A DNA stretch of 64,000 nucleotides, from assembly GCA_963576725.1 (NCBI GenBank), contig OY755243.1:75910106-75974105 (forward strand), given 5' to 3'. The position numbers and the translations under genes were made by a program. The stretch's first letter is position 1. Each line of letters opens with the position of its first letter. The stretch is from Azorinus chamasolen (lineage: Eukaryota; Mollusca; Bivalvia; Cardiida; Solecurtidae). Below, one piece after another: positions 39,801-54,800 of the stretch. The notes beneath the pieces are model-generated. The model ran no database searches. It saw nothing but the letters and a program-made list of their open reading frames with translations, and was not told where the DNA came from.

Positions 39801-42800
39801 TCAAATGGAATATTCCAAAATTAAAATAGGTCAAGCTTACCATGAATATTCAGGGATTTCTTTTTAAAGAAAAGTATAGCATGATAAACAGTGCAGATCC
39901 TGACTCATCTAGACATACACTGTTTGCAAAGGATGATAATGACTCATTATCCACACTGACAGGGTTAATATTGTTGTACACTACTGTCTTACTACATCTA
40001 CAGTTAGTCCTTTCCCTGTTCTGTATATAAGCCAAATTTCAATACCTACTGACTATTCATTAGCAAAATTGTTACATTGTTATCAAGATTGCTAAAACCA
40101 CATACTGTATTTGGCCAGGCAAACTTAGGCAAACAGACCCAGGTCACACTTCTCCTGACACAGTAGTTTGATCAGAGTCTACACTATTTGCTTATCCATT
40201 ACTATTATAAACAATTTAAAAAAAAAGTGCAGCATTGACTTCTTCAGCAAACAGATGTAATAGGGAGATTGAGTGTAATAAGATTTAGCGTCAGAGCAAC
40301 AGATAAACGTGCATACTGGGATACAAAATCATCCCCACCAAACACTATGTTGTGACCACTTTTTAGTCTCTTCGAGACGATTCTAAAGAGTGGTCACAGC
40401 ATAGGGTTTGGTGGAGAAATAAAGGAGTTATTTTTGAAAATGTTTTAATTTACACATTTTGTCTGCAATGGAGCTCTGCATAAAGCGTGTGTAAAGTGTG
40501 TGAAAAGGGTTATGTAGAGGACGAATGCCACTTCATTATAGAGTGTGGAAAATATATGGTACTAAGGAGAAGATATATACGAGACTATTACTGGAAAAGG
40601 CCTAGTATGTACAAATTTTGTGAGCTGGTGAAATGCAACGATAAAGACACTGTTAACAAGTTAGCTTGTTACATCAACTGTGCAAGTAAGATGAGATCAA
40701 ATGTCATAAATGATACAAGTAATTAGTACATTTACTCTCTTAATATGTATTTAGTATAATCATAGTTTACATGTATTGAAATATTGTTTACTTTATTGAC
40801 TTTGACTACTGAATTTTATTGTATAACATGTATATGGATGAGAAACGAAATGTTTAAATCCAAAGAAATAAAATTCTGTTCTGTTCTGTTCATAAATATA
40901 GTAATATTGATCAATGACTCTTTAATTACCGTAGTTTGCCACTACTTCTGTTTTCACAGCTGACATAGGCGACCATGTGGTAATAATGAACACAAAAGAA
41001 ATTGCGATGGCAGATGAGTTGTGGAGGAAGCAGTCATATTTTCATGACACCAAGTAAGATGCAGTGTTACTGTGTTTACCATAAAATCACCAAGTTCCTT
41101 TTTCCACCAGGTTGTAAAACTGAACTAGCCAGTTCAGCACCATTTTTAAAAACTTTAAATGAAAGTAATGAATTAGCAAATAGCATGGATCCTCATTCCT
41201 GATGTAGGTCTACACTAATTGCCAAAGTTTATCTGAGGAAAAATTACTGGTTTTATGATATTTGATGTTTTATAATTTATACCCATTATATGCTCTTATG
41301 CAGGGTAGAATTAAGAAATGTTTATACTGCCATATAAATCATATGGATGAAAAATTTCCTGTTCCATAAGTCTGTTGTTAATAATTTGTCAATGGCTACA
41401 GGAAATCACCAAATGTATTCTAAATTTTTGTTTGAGTTGCACATGTTCAGTATTTTCTAAATTTAAATTTGCCTTTCCAACTATGGGCTTTTTGGCAGAT
41501 TGGCAAATGTCTTCAATCCTTTATTTGATAGAGACACAAATTTATGCTTTTGTAAACAGAATAGTCCCAAATCGTCTGATCAGGGTCTGCTCTGTTTGCT
41601 TATGAAATAATATAGATCTGATTCTGCAGTTCTGTTATGGTCAAAAAGGCCTTTGTTAATATAGCATTATAAAAATTCAGCTAATTAATATTCATTATGT
41701 CATTATTAACTACATGAATTGTCATCAGGAATATACATCATGCAATTGTTGGCAATTTTCAACTTGTGTCATGCATGAATAAATTGCAATTTTTCCAAAA
41801 TATTTATCAGCATGTGAAGTTCTGCATCAGGTAATTTAAATGGGGCTTCATAATCACCTAGTATAGAAGAAAGAATGGCTTTTGACTGCGAAAATTTGAG
41901 ATTTTTCAACCTGCGTTTAGCATTAACTGAAAATGTATATCATGAAACTATATGGGAATGTTAACCATTTACCTCATGGATTTTCATGAAAGAAAGATGA
42001 CATCATGAATATTAATCAGATATTTTTATTCCAAAGCAGAAACTGGAGAATCAGATCTATATTATTTTACGCCTGTTTGAAAAAAAGCGGGACGTATCAT
42101 GGAATGGCGCTGTCTGTCCGTCTGTCTGTCGGGACGTATCATGGAATGGCACTGTCTGTCTGTCTGTAACATCTCTAACTCAAATTCTGCTTGATGGATC
42201 CTTCTCAAATTTCACCACAATGTTTATCTGGACATGCTACAGTAGCATGGGGTGTGTCCCGGTACATATATCCAAGGTCAAGGTCGCACAATTGGACTTA
42301 GAATTTGCGTTTAGCAAATATGTCAACCTCAATTTACAAGGCCTTGACGAGCGTATATTGTGCCCACTGGCACTCTTGTTCCTTAAGTAAACAGAGCAGA
42401 CATGTAGGAGCCGTCTAATCTGGGTCTACTCTGTTTGCAAAGGTGGAGAAAGGCGTATTTATGTAGTAAATGGTTAACCCTTTCCCTCATATAAACGTGT
42501 TTTCACGCATTGGCAAACAGAGTAGACCCAGATCAGACGGCTCCTAGAGGAGCCGTCTGATCAGGGTCTACTCTGTTTGCCAATAGAATTTCCAAGGTCT
42601 GTGTCTTTACTTTCTAAAATGGCTACAGTGTTCCACCTTCCATATTTCATTTTAACTATTGTGTCCATGGATATTCAGTAGGTATTGAAATTCATAACAA
42701 ACATAGAACAGGGGAAGGGTTAAGTAACTTAATATATATAATTGCATAAGCAAACAGAGCCAACCCTGATTTATATGGCTCCTATAGGAGCTGTCTGGCT

Positions 42801-45800
42801 TGACTCGTCTCTGTTTGGCAAGGTGTTAAAAGGCATACTTTTGGAGTAAAGGTTTAATCTACATGTGTAGTTGTGCCCATGGTGTTTGTTTTTGAAATCA
42901 AACAGTTAGAATGGTGACCTAATGATAATGGTAGGGAACAGTTATTGCCGATGTATTTTTTTGATAATGGCATAACATCACATCAACAGTGTCCAATGTA
43001 CACATTTCGAGTTGTGATGGGGTCACCATCAGTAGAAAAGTTGTTGCCATAGAACAAACTGGTGAAATATTGCAAGGAAACATGATGAAATATTGCAAGA
43101 AAATACAGTAAACTATTGCAGGGAAATAGTGCTAGGAAGCTTTGTGAATTATTGCAAGGAAACTTAGTGTAATGCTGCAAGAAATCTTGGTGTATCACGT
43201 GTCTTAAACATTTACATTTTCATTATTAACCCATTCCCTCCTAGGCTATTTTTAGATCCAACCACTTTGAATAAATCTACCAAAAAGGAGCATTAACTAG
43301 AGAAAAGGAACATTTTAGAATTTTGTAGTTTGAAACCATTGTGATAAATAGAGCATTTGCTCCCATGGAGCTCTATTTATCACAATGTTTTCAAAAATGA
43401 CTTTTACAGAGGCGTAGAAAGGCGTATTTATGGATGAAAGGGTTAAAGGTACCATACATGTCTGAAATGGTCTTTTCCTTTCTTTATAGATATATAAAAG
43501 GCAAGTCCTGGACCACAGCATGGAGGATGCATGATGTAGACCCAACAATGGTATGACCACGCTTACAACCAAAATTACAATTAATCCTTTCCTTCATCTA
43601 ACCCATTCCTCCATAGGCTATTTTTAGACTCAACCTCAATGAATAAATGTACCGAAAAGCAGCATTTACTAGAGAAAAGGAACATTTTAGGATTGTGTAG
43701 TTTTGAAACCATTGTGATAAATATTTATCACAATGGTTTCAAAAAGTGACTTTTACAGAGGCGTAGAAAGGCGTATTTACGGAGGAAAGGGATACACAAC
43801 TATTGACACCTATGCAAACAGAGTGGATTATATGCCATGAATATTCATGTAAGATATGATTAATATATCATGAATATAAATTAGATTAACTTTTATAATG
43901 GCACATAAAAATATGAATGTTTGGCCATAGCAGTAACTGTAGAATCATATCTATCTTTTTTCATAAGATCATTTATTTGAAGGAAAGGGTATAACGGCAC
44001 ATGGACACAAGAATTTTTAGCCGTGGCAGAAACCATAGACTCATATCTATATTAGTTTTATGCCCCCAGATCTGATCTGGGGGGCATATTATTTTAAGAT
44101 GACCATTATACAAACACAAACATCTATATACTAGGTATTGATTATTTCTTTATTTTACACTTCTTATTATACCAACATATTGGATGGGAAGTTTTGGCCG
44201 TGACGGAAAGAGTCTGCCTGGTTAAGTCCAAGTCAGACTATATTTAGCAAAGCTTTGGCCACGGAAAGGAGGTTACCTAAAGAGACAATTATTCAGTACA
44301 GTATTACTGGTATACTATTAACAGCTGCAAGCACGTTTGTCTTTCACCACCAGTCATGCGTAAACTTTACACACATTAGGAGGGTACGCAGGTGCCTGCA
44401 CACAAACACCCTGCCTCCTAATTGCAACCATGCAACCAACGTATATATACTGTATGCAACCATCAGACTAGGCAACGGTTACCTTGATTTTCATTTTGCA
44501 AACGTTTAAACTGCTTGCAACCATCATATTCAGCAACCAACATTAGGAGGGTACGCAGGTGCCTGCACACTAAAAGTAAGGACAAGAACACCCTGCCTCC
44601 TAATTGCAACCATGCAACCAAACGTAAATACTGTATGCAACCATCAGACTTAGCAACCGTTACCTTGATTTTCATTTTGCAAAAAAACGTATCTACTGTA
44701 TGCAAGCATCATATTCAGCAACCAACATTAGGAGGGTACGCGGGTGCATGCACACTAAAAGTAAGGACAAGAACACCCTGCCTCCTAATTGCAACCTGCA
44801 ACCATGCAACCAAACGTATATATTGTATGCAACCATTATATACCGTTATGCAATTCCCTCCATCTAGGAAGGCAGACTATGCAGCCATGCAATTTTGCTA
44901 TCACCAATTTGCCGTGCAGCTCCTTGAGATGGTTTGTTATTCCCTCTATCAAGGAAAGGCAAATTATTATTAGCATGAAATTGTTATGGAACTTTATTCA
45001 GGGGTGTGATTTTTCCGCGGATCCGGATCCAATGATCCAAAGGACCATTTTTCCAAAACGTCTAAATCCGTTGCGAAAATCCGAGGGGAGGGGGGGGGAG
45101 GTCCGCGTCCGGTCTGGGAATTAGTCTCGCCGAACTCGCCGCGGATTTACCCTGTGCCATTTCAGCTTCATCTTACCTATACTACGCGGAATCCGATTGG
45201 CCAAATCTTCGTGCCTACACCAATCAAATCGCTGTTATCATTGCATGAGTACAAATCCGTTTCCTCCCAAATTGTTAGCGAACTTTCACAACAAACGTAA
45301 AAAAATGTGGCAACATCTCAAACTATTGCTGTATTTGAATCAAATGGACTTAAAATGACAATAATATTTTATCGGACAGCTGATTCAGCGGAAATTCTGC
45401 GTATTGACACTAGCAGTAGGAATAAGTTCAAGCGGGACTGGCTAGAAACTGAAAAATGACAGCGTGTCCTCGTGCATCTCTGAAGTTGTCATTGACAGAA
45501 AACAGCGAAGTGTTGTGTGTGCGACAAATTGATTACATACTGCAAAGAGGGAAGCTTGCTATTGTAGAACATAGTTCTTCATCTGACACACACAGAAGGA
45601 AAATGTGATTAAAACCAACAGAAAGTAAGTTACCGCCCTACGTAACCGGTGGACAATCTGAAGATGACAGAAACTATGGTATTCACCCAATTTTCAAAAC
45701 GTATCAAAGCCAAAAGAATGTGAAACACCTGTTCCTGTAGTATTACTTGAAGACAGAACAGCAAATGCACAGGTAGGAGCAAAAAAGTGTTTAAAATATG

Positions 45801-48800
45801 TGATTGATTTTCCATGAATAACTAACCTGCAGCTGGTTCCTGAATTTTATGAGAAGGTGCATGTCAACTATATAAGTAAAATATTTCAATGACAGTGATG
45901 ACAGGAAATAAATTACAATAAGAAAAATAAAAAAAAAGCAATAACAGTAGAAGATTCATGTTGGCACTTTTTGCAGACTTTAAATCATACTGAGCCAGAG
46001 TATTCCATCCATGAACCTGAGGGCCAACAGCCAAGAGACTTAAGAATTATTATTTTTTGTATATGATTTTATATATAAGCAAATAGAGCAGATCCAAATC
46101 AGACTGCTCCTACAGGCCTTCTCAGTTTGCAAAGAAGTATTTATAGAGTGAAGGGTTAAAAACTAGTTCATGAGCAGAAGTTGAAACATCAAACTGAGGT
46201 TTGTCTTGTACAAACAGTTGCATATTGGTAATTCCATTCACTCTTCTTTTTTCAGGCAATAGTTCTTGGTGTCATTGCTGAGAGGAATCTAGCTCTGTCC
46301 ATGGTACAGGTCTTGATTGACTTAGCCAAAGAACTTGCGAAGGACATCAAAGCTTTACAGAACCTGAGTATGGTTTGCACTTCAGCCTCATAGACTTGGT
46401 GAAACTATGACTAGGAAAACAGCAGAGAAGCTGAAGAAAACACCAGTTTTGCTAAACCTTGATCAAGCAACAATAACAAACACATACATTTTATACCAAC
46501 AGTTATTTGTAATTACTTTGATGACAAAGAAGGAAAAGTTGTGCTAGACCAGTTGGCCTCAATAGAAGTTGTGAAATTGGATTAACATTATGAAGTTATG
46601 TTTTTTTCTTCAACACCAGCTCTAGTAATAAAATGGTATTTAGTACAGTGCAGTTGTTTTTTTTGGTGTGTTTTTAAGTTTTAAATTTTGAACCAGGATA
46701 GCTCAGGGAGAGCTTTCCAATTGACCTTTAAAGCCCTATTTTTCATTTTCGGTGACCCCCACCAGGGCTTTGCCCCCGGACCCCATTGGGGGCCTAAAGC
46801 GGCCCCCAAACCCCGCGCCAAAATATTTCCTCCCCTCAGCTCTTAGGTCAATCACACCCCTGTTTATTATAATGGGTTACCTCCCTTCAGCAGGCCAAAG
46901 CTTCACTAGAATTTCCGACACGACAATATGAAAAATAAAATATTAGACTATTTATTCGAGTTCAGCCTTGTAGGTAATGCATCTATAGTATAAAGTCACT
47001 TTTTGTTCTTGAAAACTTCAGCCAAGTATGAATGTTTATAAGTTCTTTATGTCTTAGGCAGCTAATTAAATTATTTCTCTGCTTTCCACGAACAAATACT
47101 TAAAAAGCTCAGATCAGTCAATGTTAGAATAATTCTGTTTTCTGTATGGTCCTAATCCATGGAATTGCATTGTCAGCGCTGGCCTTGGAAAGGAAGTGAT
47201 GCCCGAGCTTGGTAGAAATACTGTCCATCAGACCTCCATGTGTACATTCTGAAATTATATACAAAATCCTGGCAGAATCTTTAGTTCCTCAATGTTAAAT
47301 CTGTTTACAAAATGTAAGAACTTCTTAAGCAAAGAGTAAGGTCCAACTATTTACATAACCTTTTGAGATAAAGCTTTGAAACTTGGAACATCTGTTCAGC
47401 ATCACAAGCTTCATCTGTAGGCAATAGCACATAGCTCTGTCAAGCACTCCGACAGAACCATAGCCCAATTCAACTCAGAATCCCTGGTTAAAGTTTTTGT
47501 TAAACTCCACTTATTTACATAACCCTTTGAGATAAAGCTTAGAGCCTTGGAACACCTATTCAGTATCACAGGCTTCATCTGTACTCTGTATGCAAGAGTA
47601 CATAGTTCTGTCAAGCATTTTGACAGAAGTATGGCCCTTCTTAAATTAAAATTTTGGTTAAGGTTTTATGGCCCTTTTTAACTTAGAATTGTTGGTTATG
47701 GCCACTGTTAATGTTGTGACCTTTGACCTTCAAAGATGACCGTGACATGTCACCCCTCAAACTGTGCAGCCAAATGAGAAACACATGTATACCAACTATC
47801 AGGTCTGTATCTCTACTGGTTCAAAAGTTATGGCCAATGTTAAAGTCGGTGACCTTTGACCCTGAAAGATGACCTTGACCTTGACATGTCACCCCCAAAC
47901 TGTGCAGCTTCATGAGATACACATGCATACCAAATGTCAAGACTCTATCTCTATTGGTTCAAACGTTATGGCCAATCTGAAGGATGACCTTGACATGTCA
48001 CCCCTCAAAATGTGCAGCTTCATGAGATACACAAGCATGTCACATATCAAGTCTCTATCTGTACTGGTTCAAAAGTTATGGCCAATGTTAAAGTCGGTGA
48101 TTTGACCCATATGTTTGACCTCTGACCTTTAAGTATGACCTTGACCTTGACATGTCACCCTTCAAAATGTGCAGCTTTATGAGATACATATGCGGGGTGA
48201 CATGTCAAGGTCAAGGTCATCTTTGAAGGTCAAAGGTCACAACATTAACAGTGGCCATAACGTTTGAACCAGTAGATATACAGCCTTGATACTGGTATGC
48301 ATGTGTATCTCATGAAGTCGCACAGTTTGAGGGGTGACATGTCAAGGTCAAGGTCATCCTTCATGGTCGAAGGTCACCAACTTTAACATTGGCCATAACT
48401 TTTGAACCAGTAGAGATACAGACTTGATATTTGGTATGCATGTGTACCCCATGAAGCTGCACAGTTTGAGGGGTGACATGTCAAGGTCATCCTTCAGGGT
48501 CAAATATCATATCGAGGGGGCATAGTGTTTCACAAACACATCTTGTTTTTATAAGCATATAGAACAGACCCTGATCAGACGGCTCCTACAGGATTGGAAC
48601 CATCTAATCTGGGTCTTGCAAAGGTGTAGAAAGGCATATTTATGGTTTAACCCATTCTCTCATAAGGCTATTTTTAGATTCAACCTCTGAATAAATCTAC
48701 CAAAAAGGAGCATTTATAAGAGAAAAGGAAACTTTTAGAATTGTGTATTTGTGAAACCATTGTGATAAATAGTGCATTTGCTCCTATTTATCACAGTGGT

Positions 48801-51800
48801 TTCAAAAAGTGACTTTTACAGAGGCGTAGAAAGGCGTACATGTACAGTATTTATGGAGGAAAGGGTTAAATGGTAAAGCAATTACCTGCTGATATAGATC
48901 CCCATGTATACTCATTATATGGCCACTACAGGCAGATTCATCTGTATTTGTTTCTTGTATTTACAGATTATGCAGAAAGCAGTAAATTCAGCTTTGCCTA
49001 AAAATCTTCTCAGACCTACCTTAATGCGTAGACTTCACCTGTATCCTGACGAGGTATGAGTAAATGTGGTTATACTTTTGAACATATTTAGTATAGCTGA
49101 CCCCGATTTTTACCGCGAAATGTAATACAACTATGTTAGTTACGGTAAATAAAAAATGATGTAACTAATGATGTCAGAATACTTGCAAATGACAGGATGT
49201 TGCTGTTCTGTCGGGGGCAGTAATATTCTTATTTTCATACAGAAAATCCAAGCCATTTATAGAAGTGATAAGATAAAACATTTCTCCGTTTGAAATCTGT
49301 TTACTAAACATTTTATGATGGCCAATTATTGCACAGCGCAGAGGTAACACAAAGCAATGAAACAAAATGGCGTCTCGTTTTAACTTCCCTAGCAACATGT
49401 GCTGTCCTTTGTTATTATTCGTGATTTCCGGGGTCTGCTATACTAGATTCTTTCCGATACTTTGTACATATTACCATGGGTGAAAGTTTTCAGTATCAAT
49501 ACAGAATTCAGTATTTTGAGACTTGGTCAACTCTATAGAATGTATAGCAAAACAGTTCATTCCAGAACTCTTAACAAGTATTTTTGAAATTTCTGACTTT
49601 TACCCATGTATAACACATAAATGTCACAAATAATAATAGCATCTTGTGAGCAAATCAAAATTTTCTGTCAGACAGTAATAAGTGAGGAAGACTTCTGCAT
49701 CTGATTTATGCAACTTCTACACTCCCGCCGAGCCTGTTCAGCACATTTCTGAACAAGGTTTTGTGTCACCAACTTTACTGACTGAGAAATATCTTCTCCA
49801 TTGTTTTTGTATGTTCGCTATTATTATGCAAACACTACCCCCCCCCCCCCCCCCCCCCCACACACACACACCCCCCCACCCCCACCCACCCCACCCCCAC
49901 CCCACCCTTCCCCAACGGCAGGCATATAGTAATTGCATTGTCCGTCATTCCGTCTGTCCTTCCATCCATCCGTCCGTCCCAAATTTTGTGTCCCTTCTGT
50001 AACTTTTTATCACTAAATGGATTTCAAAATAACCTGGCACAAATGTTCACCACACAAAGACGATGTGTCGTGTTCAACTCCCTGGTCCATGGGTGAAAGT
50101 TCAAGGTCATCCTTCAGGGTCAAAGGTCGGGGGCATAGTGTTTCATAAACACATCTTGTTTCATGATTTTTTTGTCACAGAGACACATGTTCCCTTTAAC
50201 AATGTGGTTGGGTGGGTTTTTTTTCAGAATGTTCCAGAAGAGGTGATGGGAAATGTAACAGATGTGATCAGACAAATACAGTTGATACCAAAGAGACTTG
50301 AGGACTACAATGAGGAAGAGATCAACAACTTCCCTAAACTGTTCGACTGGTAAGAATGATTTTAATCCTAGGCCTTTTCACGCATTTGCAAAGTAGATAC
50401 AGATCAGATGGCTCTTGTAGGAGCCGTCTGATCAGGATCTGCTCTGTTTGCTTATGAAATTATAGTAGGTCTGACTCTAGTCTACAGTTTCTACAAATAC
50501 AAAAAAAATCCTGTGTTCATATATGCCATTATAAACATTTAGCTAATTAATATTCATGATGTCATTATTTCTTACATGAATATTGAATATGGAATGGATT
50601 AACCCATTTCCTCATATTGACTCCTCTGTAAAAGTCACTTTCTGAAACCATTGTGTTAAATAGAGCATTTGCTCCATAGGAGCAAATGCTCTACTTATCA
50701 CAATGGTTTCAAAACTACACAATTCTGAAAATTTCCCTTTTCTCTAGTAAATGCTCCTTTTTATACGCCCACCTAATAAAGGTGGTCGTATATTGTCGTG
50801 GCCCTGTCCGTCCGTCCGTTCGTTCGTTCGTTCATTCGTTCGTTCGTTCGTTCGTTCGTCCGTCAACATTTTGTTTGTCCGCTGTTTTCTGGGAAAACTA
50901 TTTGACAGATATTAATGAAACTTCACACAAATGTTAAATGCATCAAGATCTGAAGCTGAGTTGATTCTGAGATTCATTTGATATTTCATTTCAGAGTTAT
51001 GGCCCTTGTCCTTAAAAAAATATGCAAAGTTTGTCCGCTGTTTTCTGGGAAAACTATTTGAGAGATATTAATGAAACTTCACACAAATGTATAATGCATC
51101 AAGATCTGAAGCTGAGTAGATTCTGAGGTTCATTTGATTTTTCGTTTCGGAGTTATGGCCCTTTTACTTAAAAAATAATGCAAATACATGCAAATAGTTT
51201 GTCCGCTGTTTTCTGGGAAAACTATTTGAGAGATATTAATGAAACTTAACACACATGTTTAATGCATCAAGATCTGCAGCTGAGTTGATTCTGAGGTTCA
51301 TTTGATTTGTCGTTTCAGAGTTATTGCCCTTGTCCTTAAAAAATATGCAAATAGTTTGTCCGCTGTTTTCTGGGAAAACTATTTGAGAGATATTAATGAA
51401 ACTTCACACAAATGTTTAATGCATCAAGATCTGAAGCTGAGTCGATTCTGAGGTTCATTTGATTTTTCGTTTCGGAGTTATGGCCCTTTTACTTAAAAAA
51501 TAATGCAAATACATGCAAATAGTTTGTCCGCTGTTTTCTGGGAAAACTATTTGACAGATATTAATGAAACTTCATACAAATGTTTAATGCATCAAGATCT
51601 GAAGCTGAGTTGATTCTGAGGTTCATTTGATTTCTCATTTCAGAGTTATGGCCCTTGTCCTTAAAAAATATGCAAATAGTTTGTCCACTGTTTTCTGGGA
51701 AAACTATTTAAGAGATATTAATGAAACTTCATACAAATGTTTAATGCATCAAGATCTGAAGCTGAGTTGATTCTGAGGTTCATTTGATTTCTCATTTCAG

Positions 51801-54800
51801 AGTTATGGCCCTTGTCCTTAAAAAATATGCAAATAGTTTGTCCGCTGTTTTCTGGGAAAACTATTTGAGAGATATTAATGAAACTTCACAAAAATGTTTA
51901 ATGCATCAAGATCTGAAACTGAATTGATTCTGAGGATCATTTGATTTTTCGTTTCAGAGTTATGGCCCTTGTCCTTAAAAAATAATGCAAATAGTTTGTC
52001 GGCTGTTTTCTGGGAAAACTATTTGAGAAATATTAATGAAACTTCACAAAAATGTTTAATGCATCAAGATCTGATGCTGAGTCAATTTTGAGGTTTATTT
52101 GATTTTTCGTTTCGGAGTTATTGCCCTTTTACTTAATTTTTTTTTGCAAATATATGCAAATAGTTTGTCCGCTGTTTTCTGGCAAAACTGTTTGACAGAT
52201 ATTAATGAAACTTCATCCACATGTTTAATGCATCAAGACCTGAAGCTAAGTCGATTCTGAGGATCATTTGATTTGTTGTTTCGGAGTTATGGCCGTTGCA
52301 CTTTACAAAAATCTGCAAAAATGAGGATTAGCTGTAACTTTTTTATTTAATAAGATATTCACTTCATTTTTTTAAAAAATAGTATCACCTTAATATGGAA
52401 ATCAAGATCTGAAGCACAGATTAGAAAATGTCAACACTTATAAGGCATGTTGAATCAGAGAAAGTTTGCAAGTGGGCGTATTATGTACCGTATGCGGTAC
52501 TCTTGTTGGTAGATTCATTCAAAGAGGTTGGGTCTAAAAATAGCCTATGAGGTAATGGGTTAAACACCAGGGACCTGTCATTAGCGCTAAAGGTAGTTGG
52601 ACAAAACAGATTGTAAAGCAAACATATTTCTCTAACTCTTTTCCTCGTACAAACTCTTTTCATGCCTTTGTACACAGAGTAGACCCAAATCAGGAGCCAT
52701 GTGATCAGGGTCTGCTCTGTTTGCTTATGAAATTGAAATAGATCTTGTGCTTCAGTTTCTACCAATGCCAACAAATCATTTGTACATGAATCATTATAAA
52801 AAATCAGCTAATGAATATTCATGATGTCATTATTTCTAAAGCTCGTTATAGTAAACTTCTTTCATAAAAAACAATTTTAATGAACACTCATGTAAGATCC
52901 TCTATTTTCAATATAATTTACACACACCTTTTTGTGTCACCTGCCGAGAGGCAGTGTGTCACTTAGGGATCACTTTTCCGTCGTCTGTCTGTCTGTCTGT
53001 CTGTCCGTTCATCCGTCACACTTTCTTTTTTGGCTGTCATTTATAAACTAATCATTATAGAGCTTTCAAATTTCACACATGGAACAAGCATGATTAGGCT
53101 TAAATTAAAATTAAGTTTGTTTGCCCTTTACCGACCGACCCAATTTTTTCCCACCGACTCAAAATATTTTATTGCTAAATCTGAGAGAATATTTATTTTA
53201 TTTTCGTCCTAGACAAGCATGCACTATTGTCAGACATAAATTCCAGGTGGGTTAAGACAAAAGCATAATAAATGAAATAAGATGTTATGGTTATACATAA
53301 GATGCATACATAAGGTACAATAGCTACAGTGCCAAAACACTGAAACAGTTTTATAAATATATATATAGAGTACAATATTTTTCAGAAAAAAATAAAATAA
53401 TTTTCCTACCTACCGACCCACTTCTGAAATATAGGGTCGGTAAAGGGCAAACAAACAATTTTTTAATTGAAGCCTTAGAGGAAGTGTCATGCACAAGGGC
53501 CACAACTCTAGCATCAATTGTAAAATTGTCAATTGAGTTATTCCCCTTTTTCATATTAACAATAAGTTTTTGTGTCAGCTGCGAGCAGGTGACACATGTG
53601 TTCCTCCGAACACTCTTGTTAATGATTCAACATTGTATTGTAGGGCTGTCATGATACACTAACGTATTCGAATTATTCGATTATCGTTTCTGGCGGTGAG
53701 TGTATCATATTCGCTACCCAAAGAACCGAATATTGACGAATACAATTAGACATATAGAGGAAATTAACAAATTAAAAGAAAAACAACATATATTTGCCAG
53801 AAATAATTGGAATCAGAGCGAAACATTCCAGCTTCGAAACGTCTTTTTGCAGTGACACCAAGGGAGATGACTCTTGATGACTTCTTATGTTTACAAATTA
53901 GACGCCAGGTGTTAGTCCTGTTGGATTCAACAGGCTTAAAAATTGTACTCTTGCATTCCCTTTTTGCAGTAAAGAAATCAAATGATTCAAATACACCAAA
54001 CAATTATCGAAAACAAGTTTGTTTTAATAATTCTTAGTTTTTACGACAACCGCAAACTGTTGTTTCATAACAATGTTGGGGCCGAAAGAGATTTTCAGAC
54101 TCCAATCAAATATAAAAGCGCCGTCTGGAATCATTTAGGGTTTCGGACAGGATCAGAAGGAAAAACCAACAATGAAATCACTGTTTGTAAAGTGTGCCAC
54201 CACGAAATGAAGTAATACTGTCAGTTGTTGGCTCTAGCTGTTAGTTGTCGGAGCGCCTCAATGTCTGAACGTACCCAAAATTTATTGACCAAATTTATTT
54301 GAGTTGGTTCACAATTCACAAGAAATTTTGACGAAACCAGCAGGCTATATTCAATTAGATACAGTGTAATGCACTGTATTTTGATGGTGCTTGAAAGGTG
54401 CTTGAATTTGAATTAGTATTGATTTTATGCATATTGCCTAAAGACTGCGATAGGACTGGACCAGTTTACTTTTGAACAAGGTTCTATTCAGTGTTTCTAG
54501 TTTATGTGGTTTTGCCAATTAAATATTTAAACTCATACTTTTCCCTTGCTTATCAGCACATGTCCAGTAGCATTTTCATTATAAGCTTAAATATTCCTAA
54601 TCCTAAATATGAACTCTGGACATGCTTTGGCTTAAGTAACTCTTATTAGCTTATGGAAGCCTTATGCCATAGCATGTTTATGTAACTGTATTCGTATTCG
54701 TGAATATTTATTCGTATTCGTTATACTGTATCGTGATACGTATTCGTATTCGCTACATGGGCGTATCGTTGCAGCCCTATTGTATTGTGTACCATAACCT

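Noticed and set aside
44515..44973. 152-codon open frame
   Set aside because: It is produced by the three-unit tandem array; repeated peptides follow the DNA period.
49682..50002. 106-codon open frame with poly-proline/histidine
   Set aside because: It is a translation of the C-rich and CA-rich tract.
50870..52320. CRISPR-like array
   Set aside because: Units of ~158 bp are contiguous tandem repeats without unique spacers, in a eukaryotic intron.
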